Assembly: GCA_963782985.1 (NCBI GenBank)
Contig: CAWALU010000005.1
Coordinates: forward strand, 124,001-188,000
Source: CAVSWT01 sp963782985
GTDB taxonomy: Bacteria > Bacteroidota > Ignavibacteria > Ignavibacteriales > Ignavibacteriaceae
Length of the DNA stretch: 64,000 nucleotides
Direction: 5' to 3'
Below the pieces are notes generated by a model that did not search any database, was not told where the DNA came from, and was given only the letters and a program-made list of their open reading frames with translations. Made by a program: the position numbers and the translations under genes. This document shows positions 44,819 through 54,572 of the stretch, one piece after another (positions within the stretch are counted from its first letter, which is position 1; each line of letters starts with the position of its first letter).

Positions 44819-47616
44819 TTCATATACCCGTCTCCACATATCGCCTCCAATTTAATAAAGATTTTAAATTCACTGATGCAAAAAATCTGGTCGCCTATTT
44901 ATCCACGATGGGCATTTCTGACATTTATGCCTCTCCAATTTTAAAAGCAAAAAAAGGAAGCATGCACGGATATGACTGCGTGGATCCAAATCAAATAAAT
45001 CCTGAATTAGGTTCTGACGCCGAATATCAGCAGCTATGCGAAGAATATAAAAAATATAACATGGGCTGGCTGCAGGATATTGTGCCAAACCACATGGCTT
45101 ACAGTTCAGAAAATCAAATGCTGGTGGATGTTTTGGAAAACGGCGCCAACTCCCGTTACTATAATTTTTTTGACATCGAATGGAATTATCCTTTAGCAAG
45201 AATTAAGAATAGATTACTTGCGCCTTTTTTGGGGAAATATTATCAAGAAGTTCTTGAAGCCGGAGAAATTAATTTGAATTATAATCAGGAAGGATTCAAC
45301 GTTAAATATTATGATACTTGTCTTCCTCTAAAAATTGAAACTTACATAAATGTTATTTCCTTTCGGCTTGATAAGCTCCGAAATAAATTAGGAAGAAATA
45401 ATTCCGACTTCATAAAATATCAGGGTTTGCTCTACGTAATTAAGTCTCTCCCATCGTCGCAAGAGCTTGAGGAAAGATATTATCAAATAAAATTTATAAA
45501 GGGGCTTTTGTGGCAGCTATATTCAGAGAACACGGATATAAAAGTTTTTATTAATGAAAATATAAAAGACTTTAACGGAAATGCGGGCAGCAAAGACAGT
45601 TTTGATTTGCTTGATAAATTAATCTCCGCACAAAATTTTCGTCTTTCTTTTTGGAAAGTCGCAAATGAAGAAATAAACTACCGCCGTTTTTTTAATATTA
45701 ATGAATTGATTTCGCTTAAGATGGAGAATGATGAAACTTTTATTCGCACTCATTCTTTTATTTTAAGGTTGATTAAAGATGATTTGATTAACGGATTAAG
45801 AATCGATCATGTTGATGGGCTTTACGATCCCAAAAAATATTTGAAGACGCTGCGGGAGCGAAGTAAAAACACTTACATAGTAGTGGAAAAAATTTTAGAA
45901 TTAGATGAGGAAATTCCTGACGATTGGCAAATTGAAGGAACTACCGGTTATGATTATTTAAATTATTTAAATGGAGTTTTTTGCTTTACTAAAAACGGAA
46001 AAAAATTTACTTCTATTTATCATTCGTTCATCAAAAGAGAAATAAATTTTGAAGAGCTTGTAAAAAATAATAAACGGCTTTTCATAAAAACGAGAATTGC
46101 GGGAGAGCTTGACAGGCTTGCGTTTTACATTGAAGAAATTTCAAGTAAAGACCGCCATGGAATTGATATAACTTTAAACGGCTTAAAAAATGCGCTGGAA
46201 GAAATTCTAATTCAATTCCCCATTTACAGAACTTATATAACAGAAGATAATTTTTATGAAAGAGATAAAAATTATTTAACTGATGTTCTTCAAAAAGTAA
46301 AAGAAGAAAATCCTTTGATAGTTAAAGAGCTTGACTACATTGGTAATTTGCTTCTTCAAAATTTTAACGAACGGTTTAACGATGAACAAAAAAATAAAAT
46401 TTATGATTTTATAATGAAGTTTCAGCAGCTAACCGGACCGCTTATGGCAAAGGGTTTTGAGGACACAACCCTATATCAATACAACAGGTTTATTTCTTTA
46501 AACGAAGTTGGAAGCAATCCGGAAAAATTTGGTTTTACAATTAAAGAGTTTCATAATTTTAATAAACAAAGACAAAAAAAATTTCCGCATTCTTTAAATG
46601 CTTCATCAACTCATGATACAAAAAGAGGCGAAGACGCAAGCGCACGGTTAAATGTTCTTTCAGAAATGCCGGATTTGTGGAATGAAAAAATTAAGCTCTG
46701 GCAAAAAACAAATTTTAAATTCAAACAAAATATAAATGGAGAAAAAACTCCTAATTTAAACGCAGAATATTTTCTTTACCAAAATCTCATCGGTTCCTTT
46801 CCTTTTAATCAAACTAAAGATGGAAATTATATAAAAAGGTTAAAAGATTATTTGATTAAAGCTTCGCGCGAGGCAAAAGAGCACACTTCGTGGATTCAGC
46901 CGAACGAAAATTATGAAAATGCTTTTACAGCTTTTGCCGAAAAAATTTTGCAGTCATCAAATGAAAATATTTTCTTAAATGATTTTTTAACCTTCCAAAA
47001 AAAAATTGCTTATTACGGAGTTTTTAATTCGCTCTCGCAAACGCTGTTAAAAATAACTTCTCCCGGCGTACCCGATTTTTATCAAGGTTCGGAACTATGG
47101 GATTTTTCTTTTGTCGATCCGGACAATAGGCGTCCGGTTAATTATGAATTAAGAAAAAAATATTTATCTGAAATTAGAAAATTAAAATTGGATGAACTAA
47201 ACAATTATTTCTCAAAGCTTTTTTCGGAAAAAGAAAACGGCAAAATAAAAATGTTTTTAATTTACAGGTCGCTTAAAGCAAGAAATGAAAACAAGGATTT
47301 ATTTGACGAGGGTGAATATATACCATTGGAAACAGGCGGGGAATTTAAGCAGTGCATTATTGCTTTTGCCCGCAAGCACAAAAATAATATTGCATTAATT
47401 ACTGCAGTTAGGTTTTTAACAAAAGTAATTAGTGAAAATCAAAATCCCATCGGCGCTGATATTTGGAAAGACACATATCTAAAATTACCTTTTGAAAATA
47501 TTGAAATGACTGACGCAATAACATCTCGAAAAATTCAAGTAAAAGGAGAGCAGCTTGTTAGCGATATTTTGAAAGATTTTCCCGTCTCCATTCTTTCGGG
47601 CGCAGAATCAGTTTAA
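44815..47616 (+). CDS. treY: Malto-oligosyltrehalose synthase
   Basis: This 933-residue GH13 enzyme turns the reducing end of malto-oligosaccharide into a trehalosyl end. Motifs include STYRLQFNKDFKFTDAKN, ASPILKAKKGSMHGYD, QDIVPNHMAYS, the nucleophile Asp in NGLRIDHVDGLYDP, IVVEKILELDE and STHDTKRGEDASARL; the end TSPGVPDFYQGSELW is typical. Its ATG overlaps the GH57 stop by 4 bases. With TreZ it makes trehalose from glucan. Confidence 0.97.
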   Translation: MIHIPVSTYRLQFNKDFKFTDAKNLVAYLSTMGISDIYASPILKAKKGSMHGYDCVDPNQINPELGSDAEYQQLCEEYKKYNMGWLQDIVPNHMAYSSENQMLVDVLENGANSRYYNFFDIEWNYPLARIKNRLLAPFLGKYYQEVLEAGEINLNYNQEGFNVKYYDTCLPLKIETYINVISFRLDKLRNKLGRNNSDFIKYQGLLYVIKSLPSSQELEERYYQIKFIKGLLWQLYSENTDIKVFINENIKDFNGNAGSKDSFDLLDKLISAQNFRLSFWKVANEEINYRRFFNINELISLKMENDETFIRTHSFILRLIKDDLINGLRIDHVDGLYDPKKYLKTLRERSKNTYIVVEKILELDEEIPDDWQIEGTTGYDYLNYLNGVFCFTKNGKKFTSIYHSFIKREINFEELVKNNKRLFIKTRIAGELDRLAFYIEEISSKDRHGIDITLNGLKNALEEILIQFPIYRTYITEDNFYERDKNYLTDVLQKVKEENPLIVKELDYIGNLLLQNFNERFNDEQKNKIYDFIMKFQQLTGPLMAKGFEDTTLYQYNRFISLNEVGSNPEKFGFTIKEFHNFNKQRQKKFPHSLNASSTHDTKRGEDASARLNVLSEMPDLWNEKIKLWQKTNFKFKQNINGEKTPNLNAEYFLYQNLIGSFPFNQTKDGNYIKRLKDYLIKASREAKEHTSWIQPNENYENAFTAFAEKILQSSNENIFLNDFLTFQKKIAYYGVFNSLSQTLLKITSPGVPDFYQGSELWDFSFVDPDNRRPVNYELRKKYLSEIRKLKLDELNNYFSKLFSEKENGKIKMFLIYRSLKARNENKDLFDEGEYIPLETGGEFKQCIIAFARKHKNNIALITAVRFLTKVISENQNPIGADIWKDTYLKLPFENIEMTDAITSRKIQVKGEQLVSDILKDFPVSILSGAESV

Positions 47617-47745
47617 ACTTTACCGGCATTATTAAAAAACGAGTCTCAAATCTTTTCTTACAAATAAAATTTAGCCTATATTACAAGCCTGTTTAACATT
47701 GATTTTAGCGCTCAAAAAGTATAGATTCACAATCTTAATTTTAAT

Positions 47746-48465
47746 ATGATAGCTCAAAATTTAAATATTTTAAGAAAAAATATTGAGCGTAAATGCGCTG
47801 AAGTTAATCGCTCTCCTTCGTCGGTTAAACTGATTGCGGTTTCAAAAAACTTTGGTTTAAATGAAATAACTCAGGCTATTAATGAGGGGGTTGAAGATTT
47901 TGGGGAGAATAAAGCGCAGGAGTTAAAATCAAAATTTGAAGAATTAGACAGAAAAATTGTTTGGCATTTTATAGGGAATCTGCAAAAGAATAAAGTTAAA
48001 TATGTTATAAATTCTGCCGGGTTTATTCACTCGGTTGATTCAATTTCTTTGGCGGATGAAATAAATAAAAGAGCCGGAAAAATAAATAAGATTCAAAAAA
48101 TATTAATTGAAGTTAAAACTTCTTTTGAGGAATCTAAATCAGGCATTGAAGGAAAATCGGAAATAAAAAAATTAGTAGAACATTGCGTCGCTTTAACAAA
48201 TCTAAATTTAGTTGGACTGATGACCATAGCCCCATTTACAAACGATAAAAATCTCATAAGAAAAAGTTTCAGCTATTTGCGCAATTTAAAAGATGAATTA
48301 ATATCTGAAGGTTATAGTTTAACTGAGCTTTCGATGGGAATGACAAATGATTATGAAATTGCAATTGAAGAAGGCGCTACAATGATTCGCGTAGGCTCTG
48401 CTATTTTTGGCGAAAGAGATTATTCTGCTTCTTTTAAAAAACTAAAAGACCGGAAAGAAATATGA
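47746..48465 (+). CDS. YggS/PLPBP family pyridoxal-phosphate protein
   Basis: This 239-residue protein carries PLP on the Lys of KLIAVSKNF and shows IVWHFIGNLQKNKVK and TELSMGMTNDYEIAIEEG, the family signatures. By family it keeps PLP and amino-acid pools balanced and has no enzyme reaction of its own. It overlaps the DivIVA-like gene by 4 bases, as its Bacillus counterpart (ylmE) lies close to divIVA. Confidence 0.94.
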   Translation: MIAQNLNILRKNIERKCAEVNRSPSSVKLIAVSKNFGLNEITQAINEGVEDFGENKAQELKSKFEELDRKIVWHFIGNLQKNKVKYVINSAGFIHSVDSISLADEINKRAGKINKIQKILIEVKTSFEESKSGIEGKSEIKKLVEHCVALTNLNLVGLMTIAPFTNDKNLIRKSFSYLRNLKDELISEGYSLTELSMGMTNDYEIAIEEGATMIRVGSAIFGERDYSASFKKLKDRKEI

Positions 48466-48998
48466 AAATTTCTCCCATCAGCATTAAGAAACAAGACTTC
48501 AATAAAAAAATGCGAGGTTACGACACTGAAGAAGTTCAAGCTTTTTTAGAAAAACTTTCAGGCGACATTGAACAAATTCAAATTGAAAATGAGGATTTAA
48601 AAAAGCAGCTTAATGAAGCAAGCGCCCGGCTGTCCGAATTTAGAAGAATAGAAAAAAATTTACAAAATACTTTATTAAAAGCGCAGGAGTCTTCCGCCAA
48701 AGCTGTCGAATCAACTAAAAAGCAAACCAGCTTAATGATTAAAGAGGCGGAAATTAAATCTTCACAAATACTTGAAAAGGCGAGAGAAAGCGCTAACGAA
48801 ATTCGCAACGCTGTAATTTCATTGCGTGAAGAAAGAGATTTGATAGTTGCAAAGCTAAAATCAATTGTTAATTCCCAGGCTCATCTTTTAGAAGTAAAAG
48901 TTGAAGAAGCAGGAAATGAAAAAATAACAATTAAACAGCAAGAGCAATCAAAAAAAATAGATATTAATGTGGACGAAATAGTAAATAAGCTATTATAA
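48462..48998 (+). CDS. DivIVA-domain coiled-coil protein
   Basis: This 178-residue protein begins with the DivIVA lipid-binding domain (ISPISIKKQDFNKKMRGYDT followed by EEVQAFLEKL) and continues as coiled coil to the C-terminus. In Gram-positive bacteria DivIVA marks curved membrane at septa and poles. In this Gram-negative-type genome its job is open, but its position beside YggS and near ileS/lspA suggests a cell-division context. Confidence 0.88.
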   Translation: MKISPISIKKQDFNKKMRGYDTEEVQAFLEKLSGDIEQIQIENEDLKKQLNEASARLSEFRRIEKNLQNTLLKAQESSAKAVESTKKQTSLMIKEAEIKSSQILEKARESANEIRNAVISLREERDLIVAKLKSIVNSQAHLLEVKVEEAGNEKITIKQQEQSKKIDINVDEIVNKLL

Positions 48999-49017
48999 AG
49001 TTTTTAACCAATTTATT

Positions 49018-49842
49018 ATGAGCGAATTAATTTCCAAAATAAATGAGACTTTAAAAGTAATTCACGCCAAAACTAATGAAGAATACCCTATCGGAATTAT
49101 TCTCGGCACCGGCTTAGGCGGTTTAGTTAAAGAAATTAATGTGAAGCATGAAATAGATTATTCCGAGCTTCCGCATTTCCCCCTATCTACAGTCGAGTCG
49201 CATCATGGCAAATTAATTTTTGGAAATGTAAACGGCAAAAATGTAATTGCAATGCAAGGGCGCTTTCATTTTTATGAAGGCTACACGATGCAGCAAATTA
49301 CCTTCCCAGTCAGGGTTATGGAATTTCTTGGCGTTAAAACTTTGCTCGTTTCAAATGCCTGCGGAGGAATGAATCCTCAATACCGTCGCGGCGATATTAT
49401 GCTGATGACCGATCATATTAATCTTTTAGGCGATAATCCCTTAATCGGAAAAAATGAAGATGAACTTGGTCCGAGATTTCCCGATATGAGCGAAGCATAT
49501 TCAAATGAATTAATTAAAATTGCGGAAGAAGCCGCAAGTGAAAATAATATTAAAATTCAAAAGGGCGTTTACGTTGCAGTGCCGGGACCAAATTTAGAAA
49601 CCCGCGCCGAGTATAAATTCTTGCGCGCAACAGGCGCCGATGTTGTCGGCATGTCAACTATACCTGAAAATATAGTTGCTAATCACATGGGAATGAAAGT
49701 ATTGGGGATAAGCATAATTACCGATGAATGTTTTCCCGATAATTTAAAGCCGGTGAATGTCGAAGAAATAATTGCCGCAGCAATGGAAGCCGAGCCGAAG
49801 ATGACTTTAATAATGAAGGAAGTAATTAAGAGGTTAAAATGA
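49018..49842 (+). CDS. Purine-nucleoside phosphorylase
   Basis: This 274-residue enzyme splits purine (deoxy)nucleosides with phosphate. It is of the trimeric PNP/MTAP type: GIILGTGLGGL, ESHHGKLIFG, MQGRFHFYEGYT, VSNACGGMNPQYRRGDIM, AVPGPNLETRAEYKFL and ATGADVVGMSTIPE are all conserved. It follows the DivIVA gene by 19 bases and overlaps the next gene by 4. Confidence 0.96.
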   Translation: MSELISKINETLKVIHAKTNEEYPIGIILGTGLGGLVKEINVKHEIDYSELPHFPLSTVESHHGKLIFGNVNGKNVIAMQGRFHFYEGYTMQQITFPVRVMEFLGVKTLLVSNACGGMNPQYRRGDIMLMTDHINLLGDNPLIGKNEDELGPRFPDMSEAYSNELIKIAEEAASENNIKIQKGVYVAVPGPNLETRAEYKFLRATGADVVGMSTIPENIVANHMGMKVLGISIITDECFPDNLKPVNVEEIIAAAMEAEPKMTLIMKEVIKRLK

Positions 49843-50450
49843 AAAAAATTTTTAATTACTTCGTTCCATTTTTACTTGGGGTTTTAATGTTCGCATCTAA
49901 TTTTTTGAATACTTCATTATTTAAATTTGGCGAGAATAGTTTTGCAGTTTGGTTTGTGCTCTCAATTCTTTGTTTTGCCTGCGGATGGTATATAAATAAA
50001 ACGTTGGGCTATCACTTCGGAGGCAAGGTAGTGTTCGCAGTGATTATAGCCGCAACAATAATAGGCGTTGGCGTGATCGCTTTTTTTCGTGAGTATTTTT
50101 CAGCCAATGAACTGCTTACCGAAAATCTTATTCTTTACAGTTTAAGAAATGTTACGCTTGGCGCAATGGCATTCTTCGGAATGATGGCGGTGGAAATTTT
50201 AACCAAGCAGCGCGATTTTGTAATTCTTGAAGAAAAATTAAAAGTGTACGAAACCCAGCTTGTTGACGCTAAAAAAGAAGCCGAGCTTGATATTCGCGAA
50301 GCAAAAATAAATGCCAAAAAAATTGTAAACGATGCTGAAGCCAATGCAAAAAATATCTTCTTAAAAAAAGAAAGAATTGAAAAAGAGTTAAAAGAATTTA
50401 TTCAGGCTGAAAAGGAATTAATTAAAAGATATGAAAACGCGGGGCAGTGA
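49839..50450 (+). CDS. Membrane protein with cytoplasmic coiled coil
   Basis: No family is recognised. The 203-residue product has about four membrane segments in the first ~125 residues, then a coiled-coil tail (LEEKLKVYETQLVDAKKEAE onward, with repeated EAKINAKKI / DAEANAKN pattern) resembling the b-subunit/DivIVA-type A-K-E-rich stalks. The start overlaps the PNP stop by 4 bases. The arrangement next to DivIVA suggests an envelope or division role, which is an inference. Confidence 0.75.
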   Translation: MKKIFNYFVPFLLGVLMFASNFLNTSLFKFGENSFAVWFVLSILCFACGWYINKTLGYHFGGKVVFAVIIAATIIGVGVIAFFREYFSANELLTENLILYSLRNVTLGAMAFFGMMAVEILTKQRDFVILEEKLKVYETQLVDAKKEAELDIREAKINAKKIVNDAEANAKNIFLKKERIEKELKEFIQAEKELIKRYENAGQ

Positions 50451-50593
50451 ACGAATGGAAGAATGGGTAATGCATGAATGTTGAATGAATACATTGTTGA
50501 ATTGTTTGATACTGAATATTGTATTACTCTCATTCAATCAAACTATGATATAAAAATAAAAAAGTTAATAAGTTATTAAAAGTTAGAAGTTAA

Positions 50594-53500
50594 ATGTTCA
50601 AACAGAATATAGAAAAAAATGGTTACCCGGAAATTGAAGAGAAAATTCTAAGGTTCTGGGAAGAAAATAAAATTTTTGAAAAAAGTATTTCTTCAAGAGA
50701 TAAATCAAAATCATTTACTTTTTACGAAGGACCGCCGACCGCAAACGGCAAGCCCGGCATTCATCATGTAATGGCAAGAACCTTAAAGGATTTGGTTTGC
50801 CGATACAAAACTCTTCAAGGCTACCGCGTTGAAAGAAAAGCGGGCTGGGATACTCACGGACTTCCGGTTGAAATTGAGGTAGAAAAAAGACTCGGTATAA
50901 AACATAAAAGCGAAGTTATAGATTACGGAGTTGAAAAATATAATCAAGCTTGCCGTGAATCAGTTTTTTTGTATTTAGACCTTTGGGAAAAAATGACTTC
51001 TCGAATGGGATATTGGATTGATCTTGATTCCGCTTACGTTACGCTTACTAATGATTATATCGAATCAGTCTGGTGGGCGTTAAAAACTCTTTTTGATAAA
51101 GGATTAATTTATAAAGATTATAAAATTGTTCCTCAAGATCCCAAATCGGAAACAGTTTTATCTTCACACGAATTAGCGCTTGGCTACCGCGAAACAAAAG
51201 ACCCCTCGGTTTACGTTTATTTTAAAATTAAAAATTCGGATGCGTCTTTTCTAGTTTGGACGACTACGCCGTGGACGCTAATTTCTAATGTTGCCCTTGC
51301 CGTAGGCGCCGACGTTGATTATGTAAAAATAAAACTCAACGACAAAAAAATAATTTTAGCTAAAGCGCGTTTGCCCCTAATTCAAGATGAGTACGAAATT
51401 CTTGAAGGGTTTAAAGGAAAAGATTTAGAGGGAACAGAGTACGAACAATTATTCGATTATTTGAGTGTTTCAAAAAAAGCTTTTTACGTTGTACTTGGCG
51501 ATTTCGTAAGCACTGAAGACGGTTCGGGTATTGTTCACATTGCTCCGGCTTTTGGTCAGGATGATTATGAAGTTTCAAAGAAATATGATTTACCGATGCT
51601 GCAGCCGGTAACGCGCGGCGGATTGTTTACCGATGAAATAACAGATTTTGCCGGACAATTTGTAAAAGATGCCGACAAAGGAATTATAGCAAAGCTAAAA
51701 GCCGAAGAAAAACTTTTTAAGAAAGAAACAATAACTCACTCTTATCCTTTTAGCTGGCGGCATGAAGATGTTCCCGTAATTTATTATGCCCGCGAATCGT
51801 GGTTTATCCGTACAACTTCTATAGCCGATAGAATGGTTGAGCTGAATAAAACAATTAATTGGCATCCCAAAGAAGTGGGAAGCGGAAGATTCGGTAACTG
51901 GCTGGAAGAAAATAAAGATTGGGCTTTATCACGCGATAGGTTTTGGGCGACTCCTTTGCCGATTTGGGTTAGCGATGACGGCGATACTTTTGCCGTGGGA
52001 AGCATTGAAGAATTGAAAAAAGGATTCATCCAAAAAGAAGATAAAAGAATTTCAGTTTCAGAATTAAAAGAAATTGATCTTCACAAACCTTATGTGGATC
52101 AAATTCTATTTGAAAAAAATGGCAAGATTTATAAACGCACCCCTGAACTAATTGATGTTTGGTTCGACTCCGGCGCCATGCCCTTTGCGCAGTATCATTA
52201 TCCTTTTGAAAATAAAGAATGGTTTGAAAAAAACTTTTTCCCTGCGGATTATATCTGCGAAGGAATTGATCAAACCCGCGGATGGTTTTACACTCTTCAC
52301 GCAATTGCCGCAATGTTGTTTGATAGTATCGCTTATAAAAATGTTGTGGTAAACGAATTGATTTTAGATAAGAACGGAATGAAGATGTCTAAATCAAAAG
52401 GCAACAGCGTTGATCCGTTTATGCTTTTTGATAAATACGGAGCCGATACAACCAGATGGTATTTGGTTACAAACAGCCCGCCCTGGCGTCCCACGCTTTT
52501 TGATGAAGAAGGTATGGTTGAAGTACAGCGTAAATTTTTCGGAACACTGTTAAACACGTATTCATTTTTTGTGTTGTACGCTAACATTGATAATTTCAAT
52601 TTCAGCGAAAAATTAATTGATTATAGCAAAAGACCTGAAATTGATAGATGGATAATTTCAAAATTAAATTCTTTGGTATCGGAATATCAGCAGTTGATGG
52701 ATGATTACGATCTTACCAAAGCCGCCCGCGCTGTTTCTTCATTTACGATTGATCATCTTTCAAATTGGTATGTTAGAAGATGCAGAAGGCGTTTTTGGAA
52801 ATCAGAAATGAACGAAAACAAATTATCAGCTTATCAAACTTTGTATGAATGCTTAATTAAGATTGCTAAATTAACTTCGCCGTTTGCTCCGTTTATATCC
52901 GAAGAAATCTATCAGAATCTAAATGCCGTAACCAAAAATGAAAATTATGAGTCGGTGCATTTATCTGAATTTCCAAAAGCGGAATATCGCGATGAAGAGC
53001 TTGAAACAAAAATGGAAATTGCCCAAAAGGTTGTTTATCTTACCCGAACAATGAGGGCAAAAAATAATTTAAAAGTAAGGCAGCCTCTTAAAAAAATTAT
53101 GGTTGTTGTTGACGGCTCTCAAATAAAAGCCTTGCTAAATATGAAAGATGTTATTCTTGATGAAGTGAATATTAAAGAGCTTGTTGCGCTGGATGACAGT
53201 TCAGAAATTGTAAACAAATCAGCTAAAGCAAACTTCAAATCAATCGGACCGAAGTTTGGTAAAAAAGTTAATCCGGTTGCTAATGCAATTAAAGAATTTG
53301 GAAAGAAAGAAATAGCGAAACTTGAAAATGGAGAGACAGTAGAAATGGAAATTCAGAATGAAAAAATTTTAATTGTAAAGGATGACGTTGAAATTGTAAA
53401 TTCAGAAATTTCCGGCTGGGTTGTTGAATCAGCCGAAGGCGTTACTGTTGCGCTTGACACTGATTTAGACGATGAATTAATTGCCGAGGGAATTGCGAGA

Positions 53501-53743
53501 GAGTTTGTTAATAGAATTCAGAATTTAAGAAAAGATTCGGGTTTTGAAGTTACCGACCGCATCACAATTAAATATGACGGAAGCGATAAATTGCTTAATG
53601 CGGTGTCGTCATTTAAAAAATATATTGCGGCGGAAACTTTAGCGGATACAATAAGTAAAGAAAATTTTAATGGTGAAAGCATTCAGGAAATAAAAATAGG
53701 AGAGCTTGATTGCTCTTTAAAAATTGAAAAGGTAAATCCCTAA
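50594..53743 (+). CDS. ileS: Isoleucyl-tRNA synthetase
   Basis: This 1049-residue class I synthetase charges tRNA-Ile. The HIGH-type motif is PGIHHVMART (reads GIHH), the editing domain includes WTTTPWTLISNVALAV and the KMSKS motif reads MKMSKSKGNSV. The C-terminal half has the anticodon-binding helices. Its length and motifs fit the longer type common in Bacteroidota/Chlorobiota and eukaryote-like IleS. It leads the downstream DksA-like, lspA and rluD-like genes. Confidence 0.97.
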   Translation: MFKQNIEKNGYPEIEEKILRFWEENKIFEKSISSRDKSKSFTFYEGPPTANGKPGIHHVMARTLKDLVCRYKTLQGYRVERKAGWDTHGLPVEIEVEKRLGIKHKSEVIDYGVEKYNQACRESVFLYLDLWEKMTSRMGYWIDLDSAYVTLTNDYIESVWWALKTLFDKGLIYKDYKIVPQDPKSETVLSSHELALGYRETKDPSVYVYFKIKNSDASFLVWTTTPWTLISNVALAVGADVDYVKIKLNDKKIILAKARLPLIQDEYEILEGFKGKDLEGTEYEQLFDYLSVSKKAFYVVLGDFVSTEDGSGIVHIAPAFGQDDYEVSKKYDLPMLQPVTRGGLFTDEITDFAGQFVKDADKGIIAKLKAEEKLFKKETITHSYPFSWRHEDVPVIYYARESWFIRTTSIADRMVELNKTINWHPKEVGSGRFGNWLEENKDWALSRDRFWATPLPIWVSDDGDTFAVGSIEELKKGFIQKEDKRISVSELKEIDLHKPYVDQILFEKNGKIYKRTPELIDVWFDSGAMPFAQYHYPFENKEWFEKNFFPADYICEGIDQTRGWFYTLHAIAAMLFDSIAYKNVVVNELILDKNGMKMSKSKGNSVDPFMLFDKYGADTTRWYLVTNSPPWRPTLFDEEGMVEVQRKFFGTLLNTYSFFVLYANIDNFNFSEKLIDYSKRPEIDRWIISKLNSLVSEYQQLMDDYDLTKAARAVSSFTIDHLSNWYVRRCRRRFWKSEMNENKLSAYQTLYECLIKIAKLTSPFAPFISEEIYQNLNAVTKNENYESVHLSEFPKAEYRDEELETKMEIAQKVVYLTRTMRAKNNLKVRQPLKKIMVVVDGSQIKALLNMKDVILDEVNIKELVALDDSSEIVNKSAKANFKSIGPKFGKKVNPVANAIKEFGKKEIAKLENGETVEMEIQNEKILIVKDDVEIVNSEISGWVVESAEGVTVALDTDLDDELIAEGIAREFVNRIQNLRKDSGFEVTDRITIKYDGSDKLLNAVSSFKKYIAAETLADTISKENFNGESIQEIKIGELDCSLKIEKVNP

Positions 53744-53761
53744 TTAAAGGAGACCGGTAAA

Positions 53762-54490
53762 ATGGCAAAAAAAACAACAACAAAAACAACAAAGAAAAAA
53801 GCTCCCGCTAAACAGGCGGTTAAGAAATCTGCTGCATCAAAATCATCTGTAAAAACCCCAAAGAAGCCGGCAGTTAAGAAATCGCCTGAGAGCAAGAAAA
53901 AAACAGTTGTTAAAAAAGATGTCAATAAAAAGAAAAACATTCCGAAAACTATAGAGAAAAAGAAGGAAAAGAAATCGACCATGACGAAACGAACTAAGAA
54001 GGATACAAAATCAGAAGGGCAGCAATATTTAGAAGTGGAAAATTCTGCCGAGCTAAAAGCTAAGGCTTTGTCTAAAATTAAAGGCTACAGCAAAAAAGAT
54101 CTCGATCATTTTAAAGAAGTTATTTTAGAAAAAAGAGATGAAATAATTGAACAGCTACAAAACTTAAAAGATCAAATGCTGGACCCTACGACAGGCGAGT
54201 ATATAAATGAAAATTCTCCGTATTCTTTGCACATGGCTGAGCAAGGCACCGATGCAATGGAAAGAGAAAAAACATTTCTTTATGCGCAAAGAGAAAATAA
54301 ATTTTTAGGCTATTTAGAAGACGCTTTAAAAAGAATTGAAGCCGGCACTTACGGAATTTGCGTTGAATGTATTGAGGAGCCGCAGCATCTTTGCGAGACT
54401 TGTCCTCTGGTTCCCAAAGCCCGGTTGGAAGCTGTGCCGCATAGTCAATTGTGCCTTCCTATAAAGCAAAGGCAAGAAAAGGTCAGATAG
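53762..54490 (+). CDS. DksA/TraR-type zinc-finger protein with Lys-rich N-terminal tail
   Basis: This 242-residue protein has a long basic N-terminus (residues 1-75, repeated KK, KTT and PKK/AVKK blocks, like histone H1-type tails). A DksA-like coiled coil (~100-160) and a C-terminal finger (YGICVECIEEPQHLC) follow. Compared with DksA, the finger has an extra CxxC (LCETC) and lacks the final Cys pair (SQLCLPIKQRQ). It may bind RNA polymerase or nucleic acid; DksA-type secondary-channel use is a family-based guess. It sits between ileS and lspA, as does B. subtilis ylyA. Confidence 0.83.
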   Translation: MAKKTTTKTTKKKAPAKQAVKKSAASKSSVKTPKKPAVKKSPESKKKTVVKKDVNKKKNIPKTIEKKKEKKSTMTKRTKKDTKSEGQQYLEVENSAELKAKALSKIKGYSKKDLDHFKEVILEKRDEIIEQLQNLKDQMLDPTTGEYINENSPYSLHMAEQGTDAMEREKTFLYAQRENKFLGYLEDALKRIEAGTYGICVECIEEPQHLCETCPLVPKARLEAVPHSQLCLPIKQRQEKVR

Positions 54491-54572
54491 ATTTTTCCAT
54501 TTAATATTAATTGTTGTTGAATTATTTTTTGAAACATTTTTGTTAAAACATTTAAAAACGTATGAGTAAAAA

